From Alcaligenes faecalis (GTDB lineage Bacteria; Pseudomonadota; Gammaproteobacteria; Burkholderiales; Burkholderiaceae_B), in the NCBI RefSeq assembly GCF_005311025.1, contig NZ_CP031747.1:2106954-2170953 (forward strand): a stretch of 64,000 nucleotides of DNA. Direction: 5' to 3'. The translations under genes were made by a program, and so were the position numbers. Positions 30,248 through 40,718 of this stretch are shown here, piece by piece; the stretch's first letter is position 1, and each line of letters opens with the position of its first letter. The notes beneath the pieces were generated by a model that ran no database searches, was not told where the DNA came from, and worked only from the letters and a program-made list of their open reading frames with translations.

Positions 30248-30826
30248 ATGGCATTCACTCTTCCAGCTCTTCCATACGAACTCAACGCCCTTGAGCCACA
30301 TATCTCCAAGGAAACTTTGGAGTTTCACTACGGTAAGCATCACCAGGCTTACGTCACCAACCTGAACAATCTGGTTGCTGGCACCGAATTTGAAAACGCT
30401 TCCCTGGAAGATGTGGTCAAGAAATCCTCCGGTGGCGTGTTCAACAACGCTGCTCAGGTTTGGAACCACACTTTTTACTGGAACAGCCTGTCCCCTAACG
30501 GCGGCGGCGCTCCTACCGGCAAAGTGGCTGATGCCATCAACGCCAAATGGGGCAGCTTTGACGCCTTCAAAGAAGCCTTCACCAAGTCTGCCGTTGGCAA
30601 CTTCGGTTCGGGCTGGACCTGGTTGGTCAAAAAGGCCGACGGTTCCCTGGACATCGTCAACACCAGCAACGCTGGCACGACGCTGACTTCCGACGACGTC
30701 GCCCTGATCACCTGTGATGTGTGGGAACACGCCTACTACATCGACTACCGCAATGCCCGTCCCAAGTACCTGGAAATTTTCTGGAACCTGGTGAACTGGG
30801 ACTTTGCTGCCAAGAACCTGGGTTAA
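30248..30826 (+). CDS. sodB: Superoxide dismutase (Fe type)
   Basis: 192 residues from the ATG at 30248, which has a good AAGGA site. Metal ligands are visible: His in [13 protein letters not shown], His in QVWNHTFYW, and Asp/His in [13 protein letters not shown]. The [17 protein letters not shown] form, with GGVFNNAAQ, is the iron-type signature. Cytoplasmic; it converts superoxide to peroxide and oxygen. Confidence 0.96.
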   Translation: MAFTLPALPYELNALEPHISKETLEFHYGKHHQAYVTNLNNLVAGTEFENASLEDVVKKSSGGVFNNAAQVWNHTFYWNSLSPNGGGAPTGKVADAINAKWGSFDAFKEAFTKSAVGNFGSGWTWLVKKADGSLDIVNTSNAGTTLTSDDVALITCDVWEHAYYIDYRNARPKYLEIFWNLVNWDFAAKNLG

Positions 30827-30871
30827 TCGTCCAGGTTGAGGGTAGCGCTCATTGGAGGGCTACCCGGCAAT

Positions 30872-30904
30872 AAAAAACCGCCATGCGCATGCTGGCGGTT
30901 TTTT
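30872..30904. terminator. Terminator between sodB and the ferritin gene
   Basis: AAAAAACCGCCA and TGGCGGTTTTTT form a perfect 12-bp inverted repeat with a 9-base loop. It serves the convergent genes on both sides. Confidence 0.9.
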
Positions 30905-30964
30905 TATGGCTTCAATGAAAACAAGTCATAGGGCGTGTGCGGCCATGCCTTGTTTTTGAAGACC

Positions 30965-31429
30965 TTACATCTGGGATTGCTGGTAGTTTTCCAGGCCCAC
31001 TTTTTCGATCAGGCCCAATTGCTTCTCCAGCCAGTAGGTGTGGTCTTCTTCCGTGTCGCGCAACTGGGCCAGAATGATGTCGCGTGTCACGAAATCGCTG
31101 GCGGATTCTGCCAGTGCTATGCCTTTTTGCAGAGCCGCGCGAACTTCATATTCCAGTTCCAGATCCTTGCGCAACATGCCGACCACGTCCTTTCCGGGTT
31201 CAAACGCATTGGGGCGCATGTCGGGAATACCGTCGAGCATCAGGATGCGGCGTATCAGGGCGTCAGCGTGCTGTGTTTCTTCTTCCATTTCGTGGTTCAT
31301 GCGCTCGTAAAGCTGCGTGAAGCCCAGATGCTCGTAAAAGCGGGAATGGATAAAGTACTGGTCGCGCGCTGCGAGTTCGCCGCGCAGCAGTTGATTCAGA
31401 TAGTCGAGGACTTCGGGGTTGCCTTGCAT
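30965..31429 (-). CDS. Ferritin of the bacterioferritin family without the haem-binding Met (FtnA-like)
   Basis: 154 residues from the ATG at 31429 ([15 protein letters not shown]); upstream open frame is not coding. The diiron ferroxidase ligands are present (Glu18, Glu51, His54, the Glu of DLELE, and EEDH). At position 52, where bacterioferritins carry the haem-ligating Met (DEMKHA in E. coli), this protein has Thr (EEETQHA). The same sequence form occurs in Pseudomonas aeruginosa FtnA. It would store iron as a ferric core without haem. It is convergent with sodB. Confidence 0.88.
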   Translation of the reverse strand: MQGNPEVLDYLNQLLRGELAARDQYFIHSRFYEHLGFTQLYERMNHEMEEETQHADALIRRILMLDGIPDMRPNAFEPGKDVVGMLRKDLELEYEVRAALQKGIALAESASDFVTRDIILAQLRDTEEDHTYWLEKQLGLIEKVGLENYQQSQM

Positions 31430-31683
31430 GGTGATGAGCCTGTAGAGGATGTCAACGGGGGAAGTATGCCATGAGCAGGCCATGAGGGTGCTTGATCTGT
31501 GGCACCAAATGGCAAGCACTCTATTCAGTTTGGCGGCTGCAATGGCAAGATCGCGGATTGTCTTCCAATCGTGCCGGGGTGCAGCTTCAGTGTTTACCGG
31601 TCTCAGCCGGGTCAAGAGCTCCACACGCGACCGTTGGCGTTTTCCGAAACCGGGGCTTTTTGCTCCTTTAGTCGAGGTCTGCT

Positions 31684-32505
31684 ATGTCTGCTGCTTTGCG
31701 TGTTCGTCCTGCCTTGTTGGGCCTGGTGGGCAGTGTCTTGTTTTTGTCGGCGGGTCAGTTGAGCGCTCAGCCTTCTACACATTTGGAAGTCAAGGAAAGT
31801 CACTCTTCCGTCAAGCGGGTGGCTGGTTACTTGGACCAAACTGAACTGCCGGATAGTGTGATGCTCCTCGATCCGCCGCCGGCTGCAGATAGTGCGGCCT
31901 TTGCCCGGGATGAAGAAGCGCGTCGGGCTGCCGGGCAGCTAAAAGGGTCAGCTCGCTGGGCATTGGCTAAACAAGATGCAGACTTGGTATTTCCACGGCC
32001 CGCTCAGAATTATTCGTGCGCATTGGGAGTTCAAATCGACCAAGAGAGCACGCCGGTTATTTATCAGATGATGCGTCGCTTGTTGCCTGATGCGGGTCTA
32101 TCCACTTACGGAGCCAAAAACAAGTATCAGCGGGTGCGTCCTTTCGATCTTCATAATGAAGATACATGCACGCCAGCGGATGAGGAGTTTTTGCGCAATG
32201 ATGGTTCCTATCCCTCGGGCCATGCGGCTGCTGGCTGGGCATGGGCACTAGTGTTGGCGCAGATCAGCCCCGAACGAAGTAATGAGTTGCTGGCTCGTGG
32301 CCTGTCTTTCGGTCAAAGCCGTGTCATTTGCAATGTACATTGGCAAAGTGATGTGGAGGCGGGGCGTGTGATAGGCGCCGCCGCGGTGGCTCGTGTGCAG
32401 AGTGAGGAGGCCTTCCAGGCTGACATCCTGGCCGCCCGACTAGAATTGGCACAAGCGAAAGTTGCTTCAAGTGGTCAAGCGCTTAATTGCACCGAACCGT
32501 TCTAG
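31684..32505 (+). CDS. Class A non-specific acid phosphatase (PAP2 superfamily)
   Basis: 273 residues with a signal peptide (about 1-28, LLGLVGSVLFLSAGQLSAQ). The three phosphatase motifs are present: K-x6-RP (KYQRVRPF), PSGH in GSYPSGHAAAGWAWAL, and SR-x5-H-x3-D in GQSRVICNVHWQSDVEAGR. The signature GSYPSGH identifies PhoN/PhoC-like enzymes, which remove phosphate from many monoesters in the periplasm. A GAGG ribosome site precedes the ATG. It seems to be a single gene. Confidence 0.92.
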   Translation: MSAALRVRPALLGLVGSVLFLSAGQLSAQPSTHLEVKESHSSVKRVAGYLDQTELPDSVMLLDPPPAADSAAFARDEEARRAAGQLKGSARWALAKQDADLVFPRPAQNYSCALGVQIDQESTPVIYQMMRRLLPDAGLSTYGAKNKYQRVRPFDLHNEDTCTPADEEFLRNDGSYPSGHAAAGWAWALVLAQISPERSNELLARGLSFGQSRVICNVHWQSDVEAGRVIGAAAVARVQSEEAFQADILAARLELAQAKVASSGQALNCTEPF

Positions 32506-32889
32506 CGCTGCTTTGAGTGGGTCGTTCGGCTGGCGATTGTAAAAACGAGTGCCCTCATATTGGTTTGAGTGCAGGAAAGAGGGCTTCCGTCTGCTTTCCT
32601 GTGCGAGGGCGCCTTGTTTTCTTAATGCCGTGATTACCTGGCGTTGCGGGTATGAGAATTGAATAAGCTTTTTCCTGGTGTGGATTCGGCTTGTCACTGT
32701 ACCAGGCGCTTTGGCGCGTAGACCGCCAGATCGTTCGGGACTGGACGCGCTAAAATGACCGCACTGCGGACATGCTGAATCACCAGAAAAAACCCGGCTG
32801 TACTCAAGCGCTACTATCAAAACAGTAGATTTCGAGCGCTCTTCATAGTGCTCTCGCGTGATTTTATTCAAGATATCAGGGTGAATTTC
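32506..32889 (+). other. Intergenic region upstream of pcaF
   Basis: 384 bases with no gene that I can support. A possible -10 (TAAAAT, about 32751) is followed by an imperfect CCGC / GCGG hairpin. No recognisable operator was found. Confidence 0.5.
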
Positions 32890-34095
32890 ATGAGTCAGGA
32901 CGCCTTTATTTGTGACGCAATTCGTACGCCTTTCGGACGTTATGGCGGTTCGCTGTCCGCTGTGAGGGCGGATGACCTGGGTGCGGTGCCTATTGCCGCG
33001 CTGATGAAGCGCAACCCCCAAGTCGATTGGAGCAAGCTGGATGATGTGATGTACGGCTGCGCCAACCAGGCGGGTGAAGACAACCGCAACGTGGCGCGGA
33101 TGTCCGCTCTGCTGGCCGGTTTGCCCGTGTACGTGCCTGGCGTGACCTTGAACCGTCTGTGCGGTTCGGGCCTGGACGCGATTGGTTCGGCTGCTCGTGC
33201 CATTCGCGCTGGCGATGCCTCTTTCATCCTGGCCGGTGGTGTGGAAAGCATGAGCCGCGCTCCCTTCGTCATGGGTAAGGCTGAAACGGCGTTCTCCCGC
33301 AGCGCGGGTATTTATGACACCACGATTGGCTGGCGCTTCATCAACAAAGCCATGAAAGAGCAGTACGGTGTGGACTCCATGCCCGAAACGGCTGAAAACG
33401 TGGCTCAGCAGTTCAATGTGTCCCGTGAAGACCAGGACGTGTTTGCCCTGAATAGCCAGCTGCGTGCGGCCGCTGCCCAGGAAGCCGGCATTCTGGCTGA
33501 AGAAATTACCCCTGTGATCATTCCCCAGCGCAAGGGCGATCCCATTGTGGTGGATAAGGACGAGCACCCACGTGCCACGACTCTGGAGTCCCTGACTCGC
33601 TTGAAGCCTGTCGTGCGTGCCGATGGCACCGTGACCGCGGGCAACGCCTCGGGTGTGAACGATGGTGCTTGCGCGCTGCTGGTTGCCAACAAGGCAACCG
33701 TCGAAGCCCAAGGCCTGACTCCGCGTGCTCGTGTGGTGGCCATGGCGTTTGCCGGTGTGGAGCCACGCATCATGGGTATTGGCCCGGCACCTGCCAGCCA
33801 GAAGGTGCTGGCTTTGGCGGGTCTGACTCTGGATCAAATGGATGTGATCGAGCTGAACGAGGCCTTTGCCGCTCAAGGTCTGGCGGTGACTCGCATGCTG
33901 GGTCTGGCTGATAACGATCCTCGCGTGAACCCGAACGGGGGCGCGATTGCGCTGGGTCACCCTCTGGGTGCCAGTGGTGCGCGTCTGGCGATTGCGGCTA
34001 TCAACCAGTTGCATCGCACAGGCGGACGCTACGCCCTGTGCACCATGTGTATTGGTGTCGGCCAGGGCGTGGCCTTGATTCTTGAGCGCGTCTAA
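32890..34095 (+). CDS. pcaF: 3-oxoadipyl-CoA thiolase
   Basis: 401 residues from the ATG at 32890 with an AGGGTG site. The thiolase active-site Cys is in LNRLCGSGLDA near residue 90, the His in NPNGGAIALGHPLGASGAR, and the second Cys in CTMCIGVGQG. The GEDNRNVARM block and overall form fit PcaF/PaaJ, which cleaves 3-oxoadipyl-CoA to succinyl-CoA and acetyl-CoA at the end of the beta-ketoadipate or phenylacetate pathway. No other pca genes are next to it. Confidence 0.9.
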   Translation: MSQDAFICDAIRTPFGRYGGSLSAVRADDLGAVPIAALMKRNPQVDWSKLDDVMYGCANQAGEDNRNVARMSALLAGLPVYVPGVTLNRLCGSGLDAIGSAARAIRAGDASFILAGGVESMSRAPFVMGKAETAFSRSAGIYDTTIGWRFINKAMKEQYGVDSMPETAENVAQQFNVSREDQDVFALNSQLRAAAAQEAGILAEEITPVIIPQRKGDPIVVDKDEHPRATTLESLTRLKPVVRADGTVTAGNASGVNDGACALLVANKATVEAQGLTPRARVVAMAFAGVEPRIMGIGPAPASQKVLALAGLTLDQMDVIELNEAFAAQGLAVTRMLGLADNDPRVNPNGGAIALGHPLGASGARLAIAAINQLHRTGGRYALCTMCIGVGQGVALILERV

Positions 34096-34566
34096 CTAAG
34101 GTTGCAGGGCAGGCAGGCCGGTGATTGTCTCACCGGCCTTTTTGTCTGCTTGCTTGAACCAGCCTTGTTCCATCTCCAAGGCATAGCGCACAGGTCGCAC
34201 CGGGCAGTGGGATTGAAGATCAAAGGGTTGCATGGCCTCGATATTGGTGATCGTGCCTTCTTCAGTAATGAAGGCGATATCCAGCGGCAGAGGCGTATTC
34301 TTCATCCAGAAGCAAGGCATTCCGCTTTGCTCGAATACGAATAACATGCCGTGATCGGGGGCCAGGCTTTCTCGATGCATCAAACCTTGTGCACGAGTCT
34401 CGTCGCGATCGGCCACTTCCGCCTGGATTTGTTTGGAACCCAGGGATAGTGTCAGGGTGGGAAGAGTCTCATCCGCCTGGACCGGGGCGCTAAAACAAAG
34501 CGCAGCCAGAAGACAGGCAAAAAAAACAGGGCGCGCAGGCCCCGTAGTCGTAGTGCGATACTGCAT
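34096..34566 (-). CDS. DUF192 family secreted protein
   Basis: 156 residues from the ATG at 34566, with a signal peptide (VFFACLLAALCFSAPVQA-D, about 14-31). The DUF192 core follows: RDETRAQGLMHRESLAPDHGMLFVFE and FWMKNTPLPLDIAFI, then ALEMEQGWFKQ. The function is unknown. Its stop directly adjoins that of pcaF. It follows cspA on the same strand after 46 bases. Confidence 0.85.
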   Translation of the reverse strand: MQYRTTTTGPARPVFFACLLAALCFSAPVQADETLPTLTLSLGSKQIQAEVADRDETRAQGLMHRESLAPDHGMLFVFEQSGMPCFWMKNTPLPLDIAFITEEGTITNIEAMQPFDLQSHCPVRPVRYALEMEQGWFKQADKKAGETITGLPALQP

Positions 34567-34612
34567 GTGTGTTGCGAACCTGCTTTTGTTAGAATCGAGA
34601 GCGCAAGAGATC

Positions 34613-34858
34613 TTAAGGCGAAGTAATATTAAGTGCCTGCTTGCCTTTGGGGCCTTGGGCGACTTCATACAGAACTTTCTGGCCTTCTTTCAAAGTCTTG
34701 AACCCGTTCATCTGAATGGATGAAAAATGAGCGAAGAGATCTTCGCCGCCGTTATCGGGTGTAATAAACCCAAAGCCTTTGGCATCATTGAACCACTTAA
34801 CGGTCCCGGATAGTTTTTGATTGTCTCCAGTGCCTGCGGTGGTGGTAGTTTCCGACAT
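34613..34858 (-). CDS. Cold-shock protein (CspA family)
   Basis: 81 residues. RNP1 and RNP2 motifs KGFGFITPD and DLFAHFSSI are intact and the domain starts at [11 protein letters not shown]. The N-terminal tail ([15 protein letters not shown]) is longer than in CspA itself. It binds single-stranded nucleic acids and acts as an RNA chaperone. Cold regulation is not evident from the sequence. Confidence 0.93.
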   Translation of the reverse strand: MSETTTTAGTGDNQKLSGTVKWFNDAKGFGFITPDNGGEDLFAHFSSIQMNGFKTLKEGQKVLYEVAQGPKGKQALNITSP

Positions 34859-35023
34859 GCTTGCTGCCTCTCAACTTAGTGTATGGTTGATACTTTTTTC
34901 GGCCCCTCCCTGGGCCTGTGATCGCGGCACCTCACTTTTTATTGTGAAGTTGACACGATCAGTCGGATGATGCTGAATTTTGTTCCCCCCAGTCAACCTA
35001 TGGAAAGCACCTAGTTCTGTATT

Positions 35024-35347
35024 ATGGCCATTGAGATCGATAAGCAAGGCGCCACAACGGTAGAGCGCCAATCCGCGCGGCTTGCCCCACCACCCATGTA
35101 TCAGGTCATCTTGCTCAATGATGACTACACACCCATGGAGTTCGTGGTGAATATACTGGAGCGGGTATTTGCCAAGACCCCGGAGCAGGCCGAACAGCTT
35201 ATGCTTAAAGTACATTACGAGGGTCGGGCGGTCTGTGGTGTGTATCCACGCGACATTGCCGCCACCAAGGTGGAAATTGTGCGACAACTGGCGCAGTCGC
35301 GACAGCACCCTTTGCAGTGTGTGATGGAGCCGGTGCCTGATGCTTGA
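35024..35347 (+). CDS. clpS: ATP-dependent Clp protease adaptor
   Basis: 107 residues. The core [23 protein letters not shown] and [17 protein letters not shown] matches ClpS, with the Asn-Asp-Asp-Tyr-Thr-Pro stretch that binds N-degrons. It hands N-end-rule substrates to ClpA. It lies 93 bases before clpA. Confidence 0.97.
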   Translation: MAIEIDKQGATTVERQSARLAPPPMYQVILLNDDYTPMEFVVNILERVFAKTPEQAEQLMLKVHYEGRAVCGVYPRDIAATKVEIVRQLAQSRQHPLQCVMEPVPDA

Positions 35348-35440
35348 CCATTTAATGGTTTACCGTATTGTTCAGATCAGGCAAATTAGTCATAGAATAG
35401 CTTTAACCCCTAGTTTTACTCTTGCCGTGTAGGAGGAAGC

Positions 35441-37762
35441 ATGATCTCCGAAGAACTTGAAGTCAGTCTACACATGGCCTTTGTCGAGGCTCGTGCCGCG
35501 CGCCATGAATTCATCACGGTAGAGCATCTGCTGTTGTCCCTGCTCGATAACGCCTCCACGCTGGAAGTGTTGAAAGCATGTGCTGCCGATATTGATGCAC
35601 TGCGCCAGAATCTGCGTAAATTCATTAATGAAAATACGCCCACTTTCCCTGGTGAAGGCGAGGTCGATACCCAACCCACGCTGGGCTTTCAGCGTGTGAT
35701 ACAGCGTGCCATCATGCACGTATCGTCCAGCAACTCCGGTAAAAATGTGGTTTCCGGTGCCAATGTGCTGGTGGCGATGTACGGGGAAAAAGACTCGCAT
35801 GCGGTGTATTACCTGCAGCAACAAGGTGTCTCGCGCCTGGATGTTGTCAATTTCCTCTCGCACGGTATCACCAAGGCCAATCCGGAACCTGCTGCCCCCG
35901 AGCCACCCAAGGCCGCCGCTGCTGCGGAAGCCGACACGCGCTCGGACGCCCAGAAGTCCCCTCTGGATCTGTACGCTACAGACCTGAATACCGAAGCCAG
36001 CCTGGGTCGCATTGATCCCTTGATTGGCCGTGAAAAGGAAGTGGAGCGTGTCATCCAGGTGCTGTGCCGCCGCCGCAAGAACAACCCCTTGCTGGTCGGG
36101 GAGGCTGGCGTGGGTAAAACCGCGATTGCCGAAGGCTTGGCACTGCGCATTCAGCGTGGTGACGTCCCGGATATTCTTAGCGAAGCGCGTGTTTACGCGC
36201 TGGATATGGGTGCCTTGCTGGCCGGTACCAAATATCGGGGCGACTTCGAACAACGTCTGAAGGCGGTGCTCAAGCAGCTCAAGGAAACGGCACAGTCCAT
36301 TTTGTTTATCGACGAAATCCATACCCTGATCGGAGCCGGCTCGGCTTCGGGCGGTACGCTGGATGCGTCCAACCTGCTCAAGCCTGCGCTGTCCTCCGGT
36401 CAGCTCAAGTGTCTGGGTGCGACCACCTACTCGGAATACCGCGGAATTTTCGAAAAAGACCACGCCTTGTCGCGTCGCTTTCAGAAAATCGATGTGGCAG
36501 AGCCGACGGTGGAGCAAACCATCCAGATTCTGCGTGGTTTGAAGTCCAATTTCGAAGAGCACCACGGTGTACGTTACTCGGCAGCGGCCCTGACGGCGGC
36601 AGCGGAGTTGTCCGCCCGTTATATCAACGACCGCTTTTTGCCGGACAAGGCCATCGACGTGATCGACGAGGCTGGTGCAGCGCAGCGCTTGCTGCCACGT
36701 TCCAAGCAGAAAAAGGTTATCGGCAAGGCCGACATCCAGGCAACGGTTTCGCGTATTGCACGCATTCCGCCCCAGACGGTCTCCAGTGATGATCGCAACA
36801 AGCTGGCAACCCTGGCCCGCGATCTGAAATCGGTGGTGTTTGGTCAGGATGTAGCCATTGACGCCTTGGCGGCTGCCATCAAGATGGCGCGCTCTGGCCT
36901 GGGTCTGCCTGACAAGCCTATTGGTTCCTTCCTGTTCTCCGGCCCGACCGGCGTGGGTAAAACCGAAGTGGCGCGTCAGTTGGCCTTTGTGCTGGGCGTA
37001 GAGCTGCTGCGCTTTGACATGTCCGAATACATGGAGCGTCACACCGTGTCGCGCCTGATCGGTGCTCCTCCTGGTTACGTCGGTTTCGACCAGGGTGGTT
37101 TGCTGACCGAAGCCGTTACCAAACAGCCGCACTGCGTGCTGCTGCTGGACGAAATCGAGAAAGCGCACCCGGACGTCTACAACATCCTGCTGCAGGTGAT
37201 GGATCACGGCACGCTGACGGATAACAACGGTCGCAAGGCTGATTTCCGCAACGTCATCCTGATCATGACCACCAACGCCGGAGCCGAAGCGCTGAACAAG
37301 ACCAGCATTGGCTTTACCCAGCCCCAGCGCTCGGGTGATGAAATGCAGGATATCAAGCGTCACTTCTCGCCAGAGTTCCGTAACCGTCTGGATGCGATCA
37401 TTGGCTTCAAGCCTTTGTCGCGCGACATTATCCTGCGCGTGGTGGACAAGTTCCTGATGCAGCTGGAAAACCAGCTGCACGAGAAACGCGTCGAAGTGTC
37501 CTTCTCGGACGCCTTGCGCGAACATCTGGCTGCCAAGGGCTTCGACCCAGCCATGGGTGCCCGCCCCATGCACAGGCTTATTCAGGACACTATTCGCCGT
37601 GCCCTGGCCGACGAGCTGCTGTTTGGTCGTCTGGTCGATGGTGGTCAGGTCGAGGTGGATCTGGACGAGAACGGCGAGGTGGTACTGGAATATCCTTCTT
37701 CAGGACCTGATGAGCCCGGTAGCAAGGCCTCTTCGCGTCCCGAGCCGGAATTAGTCGACTAA
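35441..37762 (+). CDS. clpA: ATP-dependent Clp protease ATP-binding subunit
   Basis: 773 residues. N-terminal domain ([19 protein letters not shown]), then two AAA+ modules with Walker [14 protein letters not shown] (about residue 220) and [13 protein letters not shown] (about 500), and Walker [13 protein letters not shown]. The [20 protein letters not shown] block is typical. It unfolds substrates for ClpP. A strong AGGAGG site precedes the ATG. Preceded by its adaptor gene clpS. Confidence 0.97.
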   Translation: MISEELEVSLHMAFVEARAARHEFITVEHLLLSLLDNASTLEVLKACAADIDALRQNLRKFINENTPTFPGEGEVDTQPTLGFQRVIQRAIMHVSSSNSGKNVVSGANVLVAMYGEKDSHAVYYLQQQGVSRLDVVNFLSHGITKANPEPAAPEPPKAAAAAEADTRSDAQKSPLDLYATDLNTEASLGRIDPLIGREKEVERVIQVLCRRRKNNPLLVGEAGVGKTAIAEGLALRIQRGDVPDILSEARVYALDMGALLAGTKYRGDFEQRLKAVLKQLKETAQSILFIDEIHTLIGAGSASGGTLDASNLLKPALSSGQLKCLGATTYSEYRGIFEKDHALSRRFQKIDVAEPTVEQTIQILRGLKSNFEEHHGVRYSAAALTAAAELSARYINDRFLPDKAIDVIDEAGAAQRLLPRSKQKKVIGKADIQATVSRIARIPPQTVSSDDRNKLATLARDLKSVVFGQDVAIDALAAAIKMARSGLGLPDKPIGSFLFSGPTGVGKTEVARQLAFVLGVELLRFDMSEYMERHTVSRLIGAPPGYVGFDQGGLLTEAVTKQPHCVLLLDEIEKAHPDVYNILLQVMDHGTLTDNNGRKADFRNVILIMTTNAGAEALNKTSIGFTQPQRSGDEMQDIKRHFSPEFRNRLDAIIGFKPLSRDIILRVVDKFLMQLENQLHEKRVEVSFSDALREHLAAKGFDPAMGARPMHRLIQDTIRRALADELLFGRLVDGGQVEVDLDENGEVVLEYPSSGPDEPGSKASSRPEPELVD

Positions 37763-37765
37763 GCC

Positions 37766-39055
37766 GTGAGGGCATCGCGCCCCTTAATCGTCTGTACGCA
37801 CTGTGACACCGTACACGAGCGAGTCCCCGTTCAAGGAGCGGGGCTCGCTCGTTGTGTGCGTTGCGATACTGAACTTTACCGCCACAGCCGCTTTTCACCA
37901 CGTGAATGGCAAGCGCTGGTCTTGGCGGTTTTTATCCTTTTTCTGATTGCCAATCTGTTTCCCGTCGTCTATCTGAGCATGGCGGGTAAAACAGTGTCGC
38001 CCACGTTTCCCAAAGCCCTGTTGCTGATCTGGCAGCAGGGGTATTGGGGCTTGTCCGTCATGGCGGGGTTGGTGGGATTCTGGCTGCCGTTGTTTCAACT
38101 GATTTTCCAGTTCTGGGCCTTGGGCCTGATTGTCCGAGAAAAGCCCTTGCCGGGTGATTTCGGTATTGGCCTGCGGGCCTTGAGCCATCTGGAGCATTGG
38201 TCCATGACGGCTGTGCTGTTCCTGGGCTTGATTGTGGCCATGGTGAAATTTGCCGGGATCGGGCATTTGACGATTGCGCCAGGTCTGTACGCCTTTTTTG
38301 CTCTGACCTTCCTGCTGACCGGCTTGAGCCGTATTACGGCGGGGCGCTTGTGGCGCTGGGCAGAGGATCGTGATCTGGTGCCGGTTTCGACCCGGCAGGT
38401 CTTGAAAGAGCATCCAATCTGGAGTGCCTGTACCCACTGTGGCTTTGTGCAGTCCAGCCAGAAACCGGACTGTGACCGTTGTGGTGCAACTGTGCATAAA
38501 CGCAAGCCCAATAGCCGCACACGGGTGGCCGCTCTGGTGTTGACGGCCTGCGTGTTCTATATTCCCGCCAATGTCCTGCCTGTCATGGAGCTGCGCAGCA
38601 TTTTAGGCAGTAGCGCGCATACGATTCTGGGTGGGGTCATTGAACTCTGGCAACTGGGCTCCTGGGACTTGGCATTGATCGTGTTCATCGCCAGTATTGT
38701 GGTCCCCATCACCAAACTCCTGGCTTTGATGATTCTTTTGTTGGGGCGTCGTTGGCGTGGCAATGCTGTACAGCGTCAACGCAATCGCATTTACGACATG
38801 GTCGAGCTGATTGGGCAATGGTCCATGCTGGACGTATTCGTGGTGGTTCTGATGGCAGCACTGGCCAACTTCCCAGGCTTGTCGCAGATTATTCCTGGAG
38901 CGGGGGCCTTGAGCTTTGGCATGGTGGTGGTTTTGACCATGCTGGCCGCGCTTAGCTACGACCCTCGCCAAGGCTGGGACCAGGATACCCACGAAGAACC
39001 AATAATAGAACCGCAAACTACGCCGTCTCCGCCTGCCTCACAGGCGACTTCCTGA
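37766..39055 (+). CDS. pqiA: Paraquat-inducible protein A
   Basis: 429 residues from a GTG three bases after the clpA stop; no better start was seen. Two repeated halves, each starting with a C-x-x-C zinc-ribbon-like motif (VCTHCDTVHERV-LARCVRCDTEL and ACTHCGFVQ-CDRCGATVHKR), followed by about four transmembrane helices. PqiA is the inner-membrane partner of the PqiB/PqiC lipid-transport complex. It begins the pqiABC cluster, 10 bases before pqiB. Confidence 0.93.
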   Translation: MRASRPLIVCTHCDTVHERVPVQGAGLARCVRCDTELYRHSRFSPREWQALVLAVFILFLIANLFPVVYLSMAGKTVSPTFPKALLLIWQQGYWGLSVMAGLVGFWLPLFQLIFQFWALGLIVREKPLPGDFGIGLRALSHLEHWSMTAVLFLGLIVAMVKFAGIGHLTIAPGLYAFFALTFLLTGLSRITAGRLWRWAEDRDLVPVSTRQVLKEHPIWSACTHCGFVQSSQKPDCDRCGATVHKRKPNSRTRVAALVLTACVFYIPANVLPVMELRSILGSSAHTILGGVIELWQLGSWDLALIVFIASIVVPITKLLALMILLLGRRWRGNAVQRQRNRIYDMVELIGQWSMLDVFVVVLMAALANFPGLSQIIPGAGALSFGMVVVLTMLAALSYDPRQGWDQDTHEEPIIEPQTTPSPPASQATS

Positions 39056-39065
39056 AGGAAACAAG

Positions 39066-40718
39066 GTGCACGATCCTACAACTAATCAGCCTGACGGTCA
39101 GACCGAGCCCGCGCAGCCTAGACTGATTCCTGCCAAGCGATCCCGATTCTCCTGGATCTGGATTTTGCCCATAGCCGCCGCCGTGGTGGGGGCGTCTTTG
39201 GTGCTGCGCAACTGGATGTTGACCGGACCGCGTATCACGATCAGCTTTGATTCAGCCGAGGGCTTGGCCGTGGACCAAACCAAGTTACGTTATCGCGAAG
39301 TGGATGTGGGTACGATTTCGGACATTCAGGTGTCTCCGGATCGAAAAGGGGTTTTGGTCACGGCGCAGCTCGAGCGTGATGGCTCCGAGTTCATTACCCA
39401 AAAAGACACGCGGTTCTGGGTGGTGCGCCCGCGTTTGGGTTTAAGTGGGGTCTCCGGTCTGGGCACCTTGTTGTCGGGTGTTTATATCGGTGTGGACGCG
39501 CCTTTTGAAGTGAATAAAAAAGGCGAGCAACTGGACTTTGTGGGCCTGGAAAGTCCGCCGGAAGTAACCAGTGGCCGTGCTGGTAAGCGTTACGTGTTGA
39601 CTGCGCCCGAATTGGGCTCGCTGGATCTGGGTTCGCCCTTGTACTACAAGGGCATACAGGTTGGGCAAGTCAGCAGTTATGAGCTGAACGAAGAAGGTAA
39701 TGGCGTGCGTGTGCAGGTGTTTGTCGATGCTCCTAACGACAAATTCGTGACGCAGGGCTCGCGCTTCTGGAACGTCAGCGGCGTCAATATGTCGCTGGAT
39801 TCCACCGGATTTAATGTGCGTACGCATTCCTTGGTCTCTGCCTTGGCAGGAGGTCTGGCCTTTGATCAGATGGAAGGCGAGCCTACGGATGTTGCTCAGG
39901 CCGATTCGCAATACGAACTGTTCCCCACACAAGAGCGCGCGATGGCTGAGCCGGATGGTCCCGCGGTTGAATTGCGCTTCCATTTCCATCAATCCGTGCG
40001 TGGCCTGGTGCCAGGCTCCAAGGTGGAGTTCCGGGGCCTGGAGCTGGGGCAGGTCTACGATGTGGATCTGGAGTTTGATTTTGAGCGCAAGCGCTTCTTT
40101 GCCCTGGTGAAGGCACGTATCTACCCGCAGCGTTTTGGTCGCCTGTACGAGCGGGTGGTGGAGGCTAGACCGGACGAGAAAGATCCAATGAGCGCCTTGT
40201 TCAAACCGATGGTTGAGCGTGGTCTGCGTGGTCAATTGCGTCCTGCCAGCCTGATTACGGGCCAGCAGTACATTGCTTTGGAATTCTTCGACAAGGCCCC
40301 TGAAGCCGAGTTCGACGAGACCGCCAAACCTTTGGTGGTGCCTGTGATCGCCGGGGATTTTGATCGTTTGCAGGAGCAGGTCAGCGATATCGTTACCAAG
40401 ATTGCTGCTATCCCGTTCGATCAGATCGGCAAGAATCTGCAAAGCGGGCTGACGGAGCTGGGTCAGGTGCTCAAGCAATTGGACAAGACGACGGTGCCTC
40501 AACTGAATGGTGCGCTCAAGTCCATGGATGCCGCTGTTCAGAAACTGGGTGCCATGCTGGATTCGGATTCTTCCTTCAATACCTCTGTGGATCAAACCCT
40601 GAGCGAACTGAAACGCTCCTTGCGATCCCTGCGTGATTTAAGCGATACCTTGCAAAGCCAGCCCTCGGCGGTCCTGCGAGGTCGTTCTCCTGACGTGCTG
40701 CCGGAGCCTGCGCCATGA
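39066..40718 (+). CDS. pqiB: Paraquat-inducible protein B (MCE protein)
   Basis: 550 residues from a GTG preceded by a GAAGGAA site. One transmembrane helix (about 28-48, WIWILPIAAAVVGASLVL), then three MCE domains (starts near ITISFDSAEGLAVDQT, LGSPLYYKGIQVGQV, and ELRFHFHQSVRGLVPGSKVEFRGLELGQV) and a C-terminal coiled coil, the tube-forming architecture that spans the periplasm for lipid transport between membranes. Confidence 0.94.
   Translation: MHDPTTNQPDGQTEPAQPRLIPAKRSRFSWIWILPIAAAVVGASLVLRNWMLTGPRITISFDSAEGLAVDQTKLRYREVDVGTISDIQVSPDRKGVLVTAQLERDGSEFITQKDTRFWVVRPRLGLSGVSGLGTLLSGVYIGVDAPFEVNKKGEQLDFVGLESPPEVTSGRAGKRYVLTAPELGSLDLGSPLYYKGIQVGQVSSYELNEEGNGVRVQVFVDAPNDKFVTQGSRFWNVSGVNMSLDSTGFNVRTHSLVSALAGGLAFDQMEGEPTDVAQADSQYELFPTQERAMAEPDGPAVELRFHFHQSVRGLVPGSKVEFRGLELGQVYDVDLEFDFERKRFFALVKARIYPQRFGRLYERVVEARPDEKDPMSALFKPMVERGLRGQLRPASLITGQQYIALEFFDKAPEAEFDETAKPLVVPVIAGDFDRLQEQVSDIVTKIAAIPFDQIGKNLQSGLTELGQVLKQLDKTTVPQLNGALKSMDAAVQKLGAMLDSDSSFNTSVDQTLSELKRSLRSLRDLSDTLQSQPSAVLRGRSPDVLPEPAP

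Noticed and set aside
32467-34014. A 515-codon open frame on the minus strand opposite pcaF and its upstream region
   Set aside because: Antisense to a complete thiolase gene and rich in His/Arg/Thr; no family features.
35468-37573. A 701-codon open frame on the minus strand opposite clpA
   Set aside because: Shadow of clpA codon bias; no motif and no ribosome binding site logic.
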